From Gemmatimonadaceae bacterium (GTDB lineage: Bacteria; Gemmatimonadota; Gemmatimonadetes; Gemmatimonadales; Gemmatimonadaceae), in assembly GCA_020851035.1 (NCBI GenBank), contig JADZDM010000023.1:223355-287354 (forward strand): a DNA stretch of 64,000 bases, given 5' to 3'. This document shows positions 26,593 through 35,522 of this stretch, piece by piece; positions within the stretch are counted from its first letter, which is position 1; each line of letters starts with the position of its first letter. Made by a program: the position numbers and the translations under genes. The notes beneath the pieces are model-generated. The model was not told where the DNA came from. It saw only the letters and a program-made list of their open reading frames with translations, and did no database searches.

Positions 26593-28146
26593 TCAGAAGA
26601 ACCCGAGCGCCTTCGGGCTGTAGCTCACGAGCATGTTCTTCGTCTGCTGGTAGTGGTTCAGCATCTTCAGGTGGTTCTCGCGGCCGATGCCGCTCTGCTT
26701 GTAGCCGCCGAACGCTGCGTGCGCCGGGTAGGCATGGTAGCAGTTCGTCCAGACGCGACCGGCCTGGATGTGCCGGCCGAAGCGGTAGGCCGTGTTGATG
26801 TTGCGCGTCCAGACACCGGCCCCCAGGCCGTAGAGCGTGTCGTTCGCGATGTGCAGCGCATCCGCCTCGTCCTTGAACTTCGTCACCGAGACGACCGGGC
26901 CGAAGATCTCCTCCTGGAACACGCGCATGCTGTTGTTGCCCTCGAAGATCGTCGGCTTCACGTAGTACCCGTTTGCCGTCTCACCGTCCTGGTGGAAGCG
27001 CTCGCCACCCAGGCGCACCGTCGCCCCCTCGGCGCGGCCGATGTCGAAGTAGCTGAGGATCTTCTCCAGCTGGTCGTTCGACGCCTGCGCGCCCACCTGC
27101 GTGGCCAGGTCCAGCGGGTGGCCGAGCTTGAACGCCGCCACGCGCGCCGTCGCCCGCTCCATGAACGCATCGTAGATCGACTCCTGCACCAGCGCCCGCG
27201 ACGGACAGGTGCACACCTCGCCCTGGTTCAGCGCGAACATGCCGAACCCCTCGAGTGCCTTGTCGAAGAAGTCGTCGTCCGCGTCCATCACGTCGGCGAA
27301 GAAGATGTTCGGGCTCTTGCCGCCCAGCTCCAGCGTCACCGGGATCAGGTTCTCCGAGGCGTACTGCATGATCAGCCGGCCGGTGGTCGTCTCGCCGGTG
27401 AACGCGATCTTCGCGATGCGGTTGCTGCTCGCCAGCGGCTTGCCGGCCTCGATGCCGAAGCCCTGCACGATGTTCACCACACCCGGCGGCAGCAGGTCGG
27501 CCACCAGCTCCATGAACGCCATGATGCTCACCGGCGTCTGCTCGGCCGGCTTCATCACCACGCAGTTCCCGGCCGCCAGCGCCGGTGCCAGCTTCCACGT
27601 GGCCATCAGCAGCGGGAAGTTCCACGGGATGATCTGCCCGACCACGCCGAGCGGCTCGTTGAAGTGGTACGCCACCGTGTCGTCGTCGAGCTGCGACAGG
27701 CTCCCCTCCTGCGCGCGGATGCAGCCGGCGAAGTAGCGGAAGTGGTCGATCACCAGCGGCAGGTCGGCGGCCATCGTCTCGCGGATCGGCTTGCCGTTGT
27801 CGATCGTCTCGATCACGGCCAGCGCCTCGAGGTTCGCCTCGACACGGTCCGCGATCTTGTTCAGGATCACCGACCGTTCCGCCGCCGACGTGCGACCCCA
27901 CGTCTTGAACGCGGCGTGTGCGGCATCCAGCGCGCGCTCGATGTCCGGCGCCGTGCCACGCGCGACGTCACACAGGTGCTGGCCGGTGACCGGGCTGGGA
28001 TTCGAGAAGTACTGCCCGTTCGCCGGCGGCGCATAGGCACCATTGATCCAGTTCTCGTACCGCGACCGGATCGGGATCGTCATCCGAAGCCGGGATGCTG
28101 CACTGGGGACGGTCGCAATGCCGTCCTGTTCGAGGGTTGCTGACAT
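26593..28146 (-). CDS. NAD-dependent aldehyde dehydrogenase (AldB/ExaC type)
   Basis: This is a protein of 517 residues. The start at 28146 has GGAG about 7 nt upstream. It shows all aldehyde dehydrogenase hallmarks: [20 protein letters not shown] for cofactor binding, [24 protein letters not shown] with the general-base Glu, and [13 protein letters not shown]. Catalytic Cys is residue 312. C-terminal [18 protein letters not shown] is also typical. The Cys-Thr-Cys context is characteristic of acetaldehyde/AldB-like enzymes. It converts aldehydes, probably acetaldehyde or alcohol-derived ones, to acids. The DUF779 neighbour supports this assignment. The upstream region holds an 18-bp palindrome. 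Confidence 0.95.
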   Translation of the reverse strand: MSATLEQDGIATVPSAASRLRMTIPIRSRYENWINGAYAPPANGQYFSNPSPVTGQHLCDVARGTAPDIERALDAAHAAFKTWGRTSAAERSVILNKIADRVEANLEALAVIETIDNGKPIRETMAADLPLVIDHFRYFAGCIRAQEGSLSQLDDDTVAYHFNEPLGVVGQIIPWNFPLLMATWKLAPALAAGNCVVMKPAEQTPVSIMAFMELVADLLPPGVVNIVQGFGIEAGKPLASSNRIAKIAFTGETTTGRLIMQYASENLIPVTLELGGKSPNIFFADVMDADDDFFDKALEGFGMFALNQGEVCTCPSRALVQESIYDAFMERATARVAAFKLGHPLDLATQVGAQASNDQLEKILSYFDIGRAEGATVRLGGERFHQDGETANGYYVKPTIFEGNNSMRVFQEEIFGPVVSVTKFKDEADALHIANDTLYGLGAGVWTRNINTAYRFGRHIQAGRVWTNCYHAYPAHAAFGGYKQSGIGRENHLKMLNHYQQTKNMLVSYSPKALGFF

Positions 28147-28197
28147 CGTGTGCTCCTGCGCGTGACAGTCGCACCGCCACGTCCGCGGTGCTGGACG

Positions 28198-28235
28198 CTG
28201 CTCACCGGTGAGCAGTTGTACGACCGTTACGGTAC
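28198..28235. promoter_or_regulatory. Palindromic operator candidates upstream of the aldehyde dehydrogenase
   Basis: CTGCTCACCGGTGAGCAG (28198-28215) is a perfect 18-bp palindrome starting 52 bp before the dehydrogenase start. Directly next to it, GTACGACCGTTACGGTAC (28218-28235) is a partial palindrome with GTAC ends and a CCG-TTA-CGG core. The rest of the 216-bp gap shows nothing else recognisable. A dimeric regulator binding here is inferred. Confidence 0.5.
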
Positions 28236-28362
28236 ACGCGGGACCGGCATCCGCCAGAGAGCACACCAGCGCACTCGGCCGGATCACGCCACCACGAGTG
28301 AGCCGGTCGACTGCAGCGCCGTCACAGCACCGACATCCAACGCCATTTCTGGCATGTTCTTG

Positions 28363-29136
28363 CTATGGCAGCACCCCGAGTGCATCCAACCAGCACGCGC
28401 GCAGGCCGGAGGCCCCGGCTGCGCTCGGCTCGTGCGGGCTTCGTCGCCAGAACCACCGCTCCCCCTCCGGCGCCGTCATGCCGTGCCCCTGGAACGCGGC
28501 GTGTGCCTCCGCCACGATCGTCCCGCCGAGCCGCGCGGCGCGCTCGCGCAACTGCGCGTTGAACTGCAGCAGCGCGGCCGGCGGCACCGCATCGCCATCG
28601 CGCGCATCAGCAAACGTGCCAAGCCCGTCGGTCGGGTCAGGCAGCGTCGTCAGCACCAGCGTGAGGTCGTCGAAGCGTGCATGCAGCAACTCCGCGATCG
28701 CCAGCACGCCGCTGACCGCATCCCGCACGATCGCATCGCGGCGCGCCGGTGCGGGCTTCGTCGCGACGGCGCTGAGCAGGTCGATCGCCCCTGCCGTGAG
28801 CGTCACCAGGGTCGGCGACCCATCTCCCTCGAGCGTCAGCACCTGCTCGTCGAAGATGTCGCCGATGCTCGCGCCGTCCGTCGCCAGCCGCACGATCCCG
28901 GAACACCCGGTGAGCGACTGCAGGTCCAGGCCGAGGAAGTCCGGCCAGCGCTCGTCGTCATTGCTGAACAGCAGCGAACTCGCGCCCACCGGCGGCACGT
29001 CACCGCTGCGCGCGTCGCGCTCCAGCGCCACGCTCACGTCGGCCACCTTCAGGTCCAGCGCCGGCGTCAGGTCCGCCGAGAGGCCGTCGCCAAGCGAGAT
29101 GTATCGCGCGAACTCGCGCCCAACGTGCCGGCTCAC
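28363..29136 (-). CDS. SGNH/GDSL-hydrolase-like protein with altered nucleophile motif
   Basis: This is a protein of 257 residues from a GTG start that overlaps the ispH stop (GTGA). The N-terminal RYISLGDGLSADL aligns with SGNH block I, but the usual GDS reads GDG (residues 16-18), so the nucleophile serine is missing or displaced to S20. Later, ..LVLTTLPDPTDG resembles block III. Near the C-terminus, APEGERWFWRRSPHEPSAAG resembles the D-x-x-H block V, with only the His clear. It may be an inactive or altered hydrolase. Coupling to ispH suggests co-expression, not a shared pathway. Confidence 0.65.
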   Translation of the reverse strand: MSRHVGREFARYISLGDGLSADLTPALDLKVADVSVALERDARSGDVPPVGASSLLFSNDDERWPDFLGLDLQSLTGCSGIVRLATDGASIGDIFDEQVLTLEGDGSPTLVTLTAGAIDLLSAVATKPAPARRDAIVRDAVSGVLAIAELLHARFDDLTLVLTTLPDPTDGLGTFADARDGDAVPPAALLQFNAQLRERAARLGGTIVAEAHAAFQGHGMTAPEGERWFWRRSPHEPSAAGASGLRACWLDALGVLP

Positions 29137-30353
29137 CCGATCGTCGCCGGGTCGATGCCCCGCGTCAGGAAGATGCGCGCCACCGCCTCGCCGATCTTGT
29201 TGTTCGGCGTGCTCGCGCCGGCCGTGATTCCCACCCGCACCGGCCCGCTCGCAGGCATCCAGCCGGCGCGCGTCGCCTCCTCGAAGTGCAGCCCGATGGG
29301 CCGGTAACGCACGACACCCGTCCCGGGATCGATGCCCTCGGCGTCCTCCACGTGGTACGTCGTCACCTTGTCGGCACAGATCGCCGCCAGCGACATCGTG
29401 TTGCTGGAGTTGTAGCCGCCCACCACCAGCATCACGTCCAGTGGCTCCTGCAACAGCTCGTCCACCGCATCCTGCCGGTCCTGCGTCGCCGAGCAGATCG
29501 TGTCGAAGGTGCGGAAGTTCGCCTCGCGAAAGGCCGCGCCGTGCGCCCGCGCCATCGCCTGGCCCACCTCCTCGCCGATCGCCAGCGACTCACGCGCGAG
29601 CATCGTCGTCTGGTTCGCGACGCCGATGCGGTGCAGGTGCAGGTCCGGATCGAAGCCGGGCGACGCCCGGTCGGCCGCGAAGGTGGCCAGGAATGCCTCC
29701 CGGTCCCACCGCCCCTCGATGTAGTCGCACACGAGGCGCGCCTCGGCCATGTCACGCACCACCAGGTAGCGCCCCTCGGGGAACTTCTGCACCTGGGAGG
29801 CGGTCGCCCGCGTCTCCTCGTGGTAGTGCTTCCCATGGATCAGCGACGTGAAGCCATCCCGTGCATAGCGCTCCACGCGCTTCCAGACGTTCAGCACCGA
29901 GCCGCAGGTGGTGTCCACCATGATGCACCCCAGCGCCCGCAGCGTCTCGAAGTCCTGGATCGTCACGCCGAATGCCGGCAGGATCACCACGTCATCCGGC
30001 TGCACCAGGTCGTAGTCGAAGCCGGTGCCCTTCGCCTGCAGGAACGTGATGTCCATCTCCCGCAGCTTGTGGTTCACGTGCGGGTTGTGGATGATCTCGC
30101 CGGCGAGGAACACCTTCCGGTCCGGGAACTTGCGCCGCGTCTGGTACGCGTACTCCACGGCGCGCTCCACGCCGTAGCAGAAGCCGAACTCCTTCGCCAG
30201 CCGCACCGTCACGTTGCCCGCCGTGAGTGTGTACTCGCTGGCGCGCAGCAGGTCCACCAGGCGGCCGGTGTAGTCGTCGGCGAGGGTGTCCTGCACATCG
30301 GCCTTGAGCCCGAAGCCCTTCCGGTAATACGTCTCTTCGTCGGTGGATGACAT
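29133..30353 (-). CDS. ispH: 4-hydroxy-3-methylbut-2-enyl diphosphate reductase IspH
   Basis: This is a protein of 406 residues, longer than the ~310-residue E. coli type and like plant and cyanobacterial forms because of the N-terminal YYRKGFGLKADVQDTL segment. The three Fe-S ligands are C59 (EFGFCYGVERAVEY), C150 (VDTTCGSV) and C287 (FDTICSATQDRQD). EIIHNPHVNHKL supplies active-site histidines. It makes IPP and DMAPP in the last step of the MEP pathway, feeding quinones, carotenoids and any bacteriochlorophyll tail. The gene is divergent from the GH3 glycosidase over 149 bp. Confidence 0.97.
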   Translation of the reverse strand: MSSTDEETYYRKGFGLKADVQDTLADDYTGRLVDLLRASEYTLTAGNVTVRLAKEFGFCYGVERAVEYAYQTRRKFPDRKVFLAGEIIHNPHVNHKLREMDITFLQAKGTGFDYDLVQPDDVVILPAFGVTIQDFETLRALGCIMVDTTCGSVLNVWKRVERYARDGFTSLIHGKHYHEETRATASQVQKFPEGRYLVVRDMAEARLVCDYIEGRWDREAFLATFAADRASPGFDPDLHLHRIGVANQTTMLARESLAIGEEVGQAMARAHGAAFREANFRTFDTICSATQDRQDAVDELLQEPLDVMLVVGGYNSSNTMSLAAICADKVTTYHVEDAEGIDPGTGVVRYRPIGLHFEEATRAGWMPASGPVRVGITAGASTPNNKIGEAVARIFLTRGIDPATIG

Positions 30354-30502
30354 GGCCGGAATCTACCAGCCCCGCCCACCGCCCACCGCCCACCGCCTGC
30401 CCGCGCCCCGGGGCGACCGTCGCACGGGGTGAGCCACGCGAGCGCCACGTGGCGACCTGCGCCGGCGGCCGATACAGTTCCGCCGACCTCCAACGCCCAG
30501 CG

Positions 30503-33211
30503 ATGATCCACCGCCGACCGGCGCCACTGCACTTCCGCCTCGCCGCACTGCTGCTCGCGGGGCTGCTCCCGAGCGCCGCCTCCGCCCAGTCCGCAGCCGA
30601 CACGACCGCCCGGCCCCCGGCCGACGCCCCCTACCGCGACGCCCGCCGCTCCCCCGCCGCACGGGCGCACGACCTCCTCGGGCGCATGACCGCCGAGGAG
30701 AAGTTCTGGCAGCTCTTCATGGCGCCGGGCGACCGCGACGATCCCGCGCTGGACTACCGCCATGGTGCCTACGGCCTGCAGGTGAACCTGCCCGCCGGCA
30801 TGCGCGCGGAGTCGCCCCGCAGCGACACCCTCGACGCTGCGCAGGTGGCACGCGCCCACACCCGGCGCATCAACGACCTGCAACGCTGGTTCGTCGACAG
30901 CACACGGCTTGGCATTCCACTGGTCCCCTTCGAGGAGACGCTGCACGGGCTCACCCGCGAGGGCACGACCACCTTCCCGCAGGCCATCGGGCTGGCCGCC
31001 ACCTGGGACACAGCACTCGTGGGCCGCGTCGGCGCCGCCATCGCCACCGAGACCCGCTCCCGCGGCATTCGGCACGCCCTCTCCCCGGTCATCAACATCG
31101 CCAGCGACCCGCGCTGGGGCCGCGTGGAGGAGACATATGGTGAGGATCCGTGGCTCACTGCCGCCATCGCGCGCGCCTGGATCCGCCCCCTCGAAGCCGC
31201 CGGCATCGTCACGACCCCGAAGCACTTCATCGCGAACGTCGGTGACGGCGGCCGCGACAGCTACCCCATCGACCTCAGCCCACGCCTCCTCGCCGAGCGC
31301 CATTTCCCGCCATTCATCTCGGCCATCCACGACGCCGGCGCACGATCGGTGATGAGCGCATACAACTCGGTGGACGGCTCGCCAGCCTCGCAGAACCGGG
31401 CGCTGCTCACCGACCGGCTGCGCCGCGACTGGGGATTCACCGGTGTCGTCATCTCCGATGCCTCGGCGGTCGGTGGATCGACCGTGCTGCACAACACCGA
31501 CTCCACCACCGGCATCGCCTTCAGGCGCGCGATCGAGGCAGGCCTCGACGTGGTGTTCGAGTCGGGCTACCGGCAGCATCGGTCGTATCTCGACGGCTTC
31601 CGCAGCGCAGGCATCGAGCCGGCGGCGATCGACACGGCCGTCGCCCGTGTGCTCCGCCTGAAGTTCGCACTCGGCCTCTTCGAGCAATGGGAGTCGGATC
31701 CCGCAGCGGCCGCCGCCGTGGCACGCACTGCGGCACACCGCGCCGTGGCCCGGGAGGCCGCCGCCGCGTCGATCGTGCTCCTCCGGAACGCGCGCCAGCG
31801 CCTGCCCCTCGACCGCGCCACCCGCCGCATCGCCGTGATCGGGCAGGACGCCACCGAGGGCCGCACCGGAGGCTACGCCCCGCCAGGCGCGCGCCTCACC
31901 ACCATCCTCGACGGCATCCGCGCCGGTGCGCCGGCCGGCTCCATCGTGCGCAGCACACCGGGTGTGCCACGCCTCTGGTCACCCTGGGTCACCATCCCCG
32001 CGACGGCCTTCAGCACCACCACCGGCAGTGGGGTGCGCGCCGAGTACTGGGACAACATCACGCTCGCCGGTGCGCCGGTCGTTGCGCGTCTCGATCGCGA
32101 CATCGCGTTCGCGTGGACACTCTATTCGCCGGCGCCGGCGCTCCCGTTCGACTGGTATTCCGCACGGTGGACCACCACCGTCACCGCCCCGGCATCCGGC
32201 GTGCGCACCCTCGCCGTCGAGGGCAACGATGGCTATCGCCTGCACGTCGATGGACGCCTGGTGATCGACAACTGGCAGAAGGCGTCGTTCGGCCTGCGAC
32301 AGGTGCGGGTGGACTTCGCACCACACTCGCGCCACGAGATCCGCCTCGAGTATCACGAGACCACCGGGAGCGCCCGACTCCGGCTGGCCTGGGATGCCGG
32401 TGTCACGGATCCCACCCCCGCCGCGATTGCCGACGCCGTGCGCCTCGCCCGCTCGAGCGACGTCGCCCTCATCGTGGCCGGCATCGAGGAGGGCGAGTTC
32501 CGCGATCGCGCGATGCTCGGCCTGCCTGGCCGGCAGGATGCGCTCATCCGCGCAGTGGCGGCCACCGGCACGCCGGTCGTGGTGATCCTCGTGGGGGGCA
32601 GCGCCATCACCATGCCATGGCGTGCGCAGGTCGACGCGGTGATCGACGCCTGGTACCCCGGGCAGGAAGGCGGTCACGCCGTGGCGGACGTGCTCTTCGG
32701 CCGCGTGAACCCGTCCGGCCGGTTGCCACTCACGTTCCCCATGCACGAGGGGCAGGTCCCACTGTATTACGCGCACAAGCCGACCGGCCGTGGCGACGAC
32801 TATCTCGACCTGACCGGCCTGCCGCTCTTCCCCTTCGGACATGGGCTGAGCTACAGCACCTTCACCTACGACGACCTCGCGACCGACGTGCAGCCGCCGG
32901 CCGACAGCACCGCGCTTCGCGTCTCGGCCACCATCCGGAACACCGGCACGCGCGCCGGCGCCGAGGTCGTGCAGCTCTATCTCACCGATGTGCTGGCGTC
33001 GGTGGTGCGGCCGGTCACCGAACTGGCAGGCTTTGCGCGCGTCCCCCTCGCCCCGGGCGAATCCAGGCGCGTCTCGTTCGCGGTCTCGCGCCACCAGCTC
33101 AGCCTGCTCGACGCCGACATGCAGCGTGTGGTGGAGCCGGGGCGGCTGCGCGTGATGCTCGGTGCGTCGTCGCGCGACATCCGGCTCCGCCGCGAAGTCG
33201 CGATCCGCTGA
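30503..33211 (+). CDS. Secreted GH3 beta-glucosidase/xylosidase with PA14 insertion
   Basis: This is a protein of 902 residues with a signal peptide (LHFRLAALLLAGLLPSAASAQ) from the ATG at 30503. The N-terminal GH3 barrel shows PLVPFEETLHGLTREGTT, RVEETYGEDPWLT and TTPKHFIANVGDG, with nucleophile D319 in VVISDASAV. Residues ~495-630 are a PA14 domain (RAEYWDNITLAG.., GNDGYRLHVDGRLVIDNW) inserted before the C-terminal GH3 domain, where DVALIVAGIEEGEFRDR and GNPSG-like VNPSGRLPLTFP are found. A fibronectin-III-like end follows. It releases sugars from plant-type beta-glucans or xylans outside the cytoplasm. Confidence 0.95.
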   Translation: MIHRRPAPLHFRLAALLLAGLLPSAASAQSAADTTARPPADAPYRDARRSPAARAHDLLGRMTAEEKFWQLFMAPGDRDDPALDYRHGAYGLQVNLPAGMRAESPRSDTLDAAQVARAHTRRINDLQRWFVDSTRLGIPLVPFEETLHGLTREGTTTFPQAIGLAATWDTALVGRVGAAIATETRSRGIRHALSPVINIASDPRWGRVEETYGEDPWLTAAIARAWIRPLEAAGIVTTPKHFIANVGDGGRDSYPIDLSPRLLAERHFPPFISAIHDAGARSVMSAYNSVDGSPASQNRALLTDRLRRDWGFTGVVISDASAVGGSTVLHNTDSTTGIAFRRAIEAGLDVVFESGYRQHRSYLDGFRSAGIEPAAIDTAVARVLRLKFALGLFEQWESDPAAAAAVARTAAHRAVAREAAAASIVLLRNARQRLPLDRATRRIAVIGQDATEGRTGGYAPPGARLTTILDGIRAGAPAGSIVRSTPGVPRLWSPWVTIPATAFSTTTGSGVRAEYWDNITLAGAPVVARLDRDIAFAWTLYSPAPALPFDWYSARWTTTVTAPASGVRTLAVEGNDGYRLHVDGRLVIDNWQKASFGLRQVRVDFAPHSRHEIRLEYHETTGSARLRLAWDAGVTDPTPAAIADAVRLARSSDVALIVAGIEEGEFRDRAMLGLPGRQDALIRAVAATGTPVVVILVGGSAITMPWRAQVDAVIDAWYPGQEGGHAVADVLFGRVNPSGRLPLTFPMHEGQVPLYYAHKPTGRGDDYLDLTGLPLFPFGHGLSYSTFTYDDLATDVQPPADSTALRVSATIRNTGTRAGAEVVQLYLTDVLASVVRPVTELAGFARVPLAPGESRRVSFAVSRHQLSLLDADMQRVVEPGRLRVMLGASSRDIRLRREVAIR

Positions 33212-33235
33212 CCCGGCCAGCCCGCCTGCCGGTGT

Positions 33236-33811
33236 TCAGCCGGAAGGGCGGGCCCACAACTCGGCCGAGATCCAGCGCGAGAGCGCGTACGTCACCAGGA
33301 GCTCGTACGACTGCTGCAGCGGCGCGACGCCGGCGGTGAGCACGCCCACGGCGCCACCCCCGTGCTTCGTTCCTGACGTCTGCGCCACCTGGTCCATCGC
33401 GTCGCCGAGCTCCAGCCCCTGGTCCAGCAGGGCGCTGACCACCGGCGGGAGCAGGATCGCCAGCGAGCCGCCCCGGGCCATCGTGCCCGTGCGGTCCACC
33501 ACCACGGCCCAGGCGCAGACCCGGTGGGTGCCCTCGGGAGACTCATCCCGCACCACGCCACCCTCGATCCCGACGCCGAGGTCGGCCCCGGGATCGACGG
33601 CCAGCGCTGCGACCGCCCGGTTGCGGGCGCCCGCCAGCGTCTCGTCGTCGCCGACCGGCTGGGGCGGCACGCCGGAGGGGAGGTCGAAGCCCGTGACGGC
33701 GGCTGGGCAGGCACACCGCGCCAGTGCCGCACGGACCGCAGCGACCTTGACCGGATTCCGGGACCCGACCGCCACGCGTCGGACGCCGGGCAGCAGCGCT
33801 CTGGTGCTCAT
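33236..33811 (-). CDS. Inosine/xanthosine triphosphatase (YjjX/DUF84 family)
   Basis: This is a protein of 191 residues. The opening RRVAVGSRNPVKVAAVRAAL is the substrate-binding signature of the YjjX (DUF84) family. It is followed by PPQPVGDDETLAGARNRA, DLGVGIEGGVV, and SGTKHGGGAVGVLTAG. These enzymes hydrolyse ITP and XTP and keep deaminated purines out of nucleic acids. Cytoplasmic location is expected. It converges with the GH3 gene, leaving 24 bp between them, and is divergent from the CGNR regulator over 90 bp. Confidence 0.9.
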   Translation of the reverse strand: MSTRALLPGVRRVAVGSRNPVKVAAVRAALARCACPAAVTGFDLPSGVPPQPVGDDETLAGARNRAVAALAVDPGADLGVGIEGGVVRDESPEGTHRVCAWAVVVDRTGTMARGGSLAILLPPVVSALLDQGLELGDAMDQVAQTSGTKHGGGAVGVLTAGVAPLQQSYELLVTYALSRWISAELWARPSG

Positions 33812-33901
33812 GGCCGAAAAGTATCGGAATGCGCCGGTCCGTTGCTTGCGGAGCCCCGTTCCGGGGGTAACGTCGATTGTATCCCCTCAGCGCAGGTCCT
33901 C

Positions 33902-34576
33902 GTGTCCGCACTCGTCGTCGCCCCATCGGATCGCCGCACCTTCGTGTTCGTCGGCGACCGACTCTGGCTGGATTTCGTCAACACGGATGACATCGAACTC
34001 GGCGTGCGCCGCGACGCACTCCGTGACTTCGGCACGATGCTGGAATGGCTCGCCGCGGTCGGCGTGATCGACCAGGACCGTCGGCTGGCGATCATGCGAC
34101 GCGCGGAACAGCAACCGGCCGGTGCCACCGCGGCCCTGCTCGACGCGCGTCGGGTGCGCAGCGCCCTGCGGGCACTCGCGGAGCATGGCGCCGTCTCCGG
34201 CGACGCCCGGACCGAGGCCGTGGCGGAGATCAACCGCGTCCTCGGGCGCAGTGCCGGCACGCGCCGCCTGGAGCTGAGCAGCGACGGCGTCTACACGCGG
34301 AACTTCGTGGCCGGCGGCGACGCCTTCGCGGCGCTGATGATGCCCATCGTGGACGATGGCGCCGACTCGCTCATCGCCGGCGAGCTGGGACGCGTGCGCT
34401 GCTGCAGCGACCCGCGGTGCCGTCGCGTCTTCCTCGACAGCACCAAGAACGGCCGCCGCCGCTGGTGTGACATGGCCACCTGCGGCAACCGCGCCAAGGC
34501 GGCCCGCCATCGGGCACGCGAGCCGATGCGCAGCGCGCCGACCATCACGTCTTTCCGGCCGATCACGGCGTCCTGA
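33902..34576 (+). CDS. CGNR zinc-finger/ABATE domain regulator
   Basis: This is a protein of 224 residues. GTG 33902 was chosen because the N-terminal ABATE block (FVFVGDRLWLDFVNTDDI) starts soon after. A longer frame upstream is antisense to the phosphatase gene. The C-terminus holds the CGNR zinc finger. C168 and C173 (RCCSDPRCRRVFLD) pair with RRRWCDMATCGNRAKAARHR. The family is thought to act in transcription, with the zinc finger binding DNA and the ABATE part sensing a ligand. Its targets are unknown. It ends at the left arm of the large palindrome at 34578. Confidence 0.9.
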   Translation: MSALVVAPSDRRTFVFVGDRLWLDFVNTDDIELGVRRDALRDFGTMLEWLAAVGVIDQDRRLAIMRRAEQQPAGATAALLDARRVRSALRALAEHGAVSGDARTEAVAEINRVLGRSAGTRRLELSSDGVYTRNFVAGGDAFAALMMPIVDDGADSLIAGELGRVRCCSDPRCRRVFLDSTKNGRRRWCDMATCGNRAKAARHRAREPMRSAPTITSFRPITAS

Positions 34577-34577
34577 C

Positions 34578-34843
34578 CGGCTTCTACGCGGGTCGGAATC
34601 GCGAACAGGGTTCACGCGGAAGACGCGGAAAACGCGGAAAAGTTCTGCCTGTCGGCGCGTGTCTGCGTCGCTCGAGACGAAGAAATGCTGTAGGAACTCC
34701 GCGAGCGTGAGCGCAGTTCCTACAGCATTTCTTCGTCTCGAGCTACGGCGGCGATGGAAGCGGTGTAGTGCATTTCCGCGACTTCCGCGTTTTCCGCGTG
34801 AACCTTCTTGACGATCCCGACCCGCGTAGGAGCCCCGAGACGA
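34578..34843. repeat. Nested imperfect palindrome filling a convergent intergenic gap
   Basis: Three inverted layers are visible. The inner layer is a perfect 29-bp pair (34670-34698 and 34715-34743, starting GCTCGAGACGAAGAAATGCT) around a 16-nt loop. The middle layer is a 34-bp pair with about 30 matches (34609-34642 and 34771-34804), built of GACGCGGAAAACGCGG-type units. The outer layer is a CTACGCGGGTCGG pair near 34584 and 34828. The structure runs almost from the CGNR stop to the sigma-factor stop. It could be a bidirectional terminator or a MITE-like insertion with long inverted ends. Confidence 0.8.
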
Positions 34844-35446
34844 TCAGGCGGCTTCGGGCACCGACTTGATGTACCCCATATCCATCGCATAGCCGACCAG
34901 CTTCTTCTGCAGCAGGCGGCGCCCGCGGAACAGGCGGCTCTTCACCGTGCCCTCCGGCACGCCGAGGATGTGCGCGATCTCGGCATAGCGCAGCTCGTGG
35001 ATGTCACTCAGCACCACCGCCGCACGATATTCGTCCGGCAGCGCATCGATGGCCGAGGTGATCTCGGCGTCGAGGAACGTCTCGTAGAAGCGCGCCTCCG
35101 GATTCGCCTCACCGACGGGCTCGAACGCGCCCCACCCGTCCGTCTCGTCGGTCGCCTGCACCTCGCGGGCGTCGATACGGCGCTTCCGGCTCACGAAGAC
35201 GTGGTACAGGATCGTGAACAACCACGCCCGGATGTTGGTGCCGAGGCGGTACTGCTCCCAGCGTTCCAGCGCCCTGAGGATCGTGTCCGACACCAGGTCC
35301 TCCGCGTCGTCGCGGGAGCGCGACAGCTTCAGCGCGAAGCTGTACATCGCATCGAGGTGCACCATCGCCTCGGCCTCGAAGCGCGCGCGCCCATGGAGCA
35401 CCAGCTCCGGCGTTCCTGCAAGTTCCGAATGCTGCGTGGCAGCCAT
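34844..35446 (-). CDS. ECF-subfamily RNA polymerase sigma factor
   Basis: This is a protein of 200 residues from 35446, where GGAG lies 6-7 nt upstream. A start at 35530 would add 28 residues of low complexity and overlap the tetR stop. Region 2 is FEAEAMVHLDAMYSFALKLS with SRDDAEDLVSDTILRAL. Region 4 is DALPDEYRAAVVLSDIHELR then YAEIAHILGVPEGTVKSRLFRGRRLL. No anti-sigma gene is adjacent, so control may come from the tetR gene directly upstream on the same strand. Target promoters are unknown. Confidence 0.92.
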   Translation of the reverse strand: MAATQHSELAGTPELVLHGRARFEAEAMVHLDAMYSFALKLSRSRDDAEDLVSDTILRALERWEQYRLGTNIRAWLFTILYHVFVSRKRRIDAREVQATDETDGWGAFEPVGEANPEARFYETFLDAEITSAIDALPDEYRAAVVLSDIHELRYAEIAHILGVPEGTVKSRLFRGRRLLQKKLVGYAMDMGYIKSVPEAA

Positions 35447-35522
35447 GATGTGCTCCAGAGTGGGTCGCGTCGTCGTCCGTCCGAATCCGGCCTGCGAGGG
35501 CTCCGTCGGCCCCTGTGCGAAG

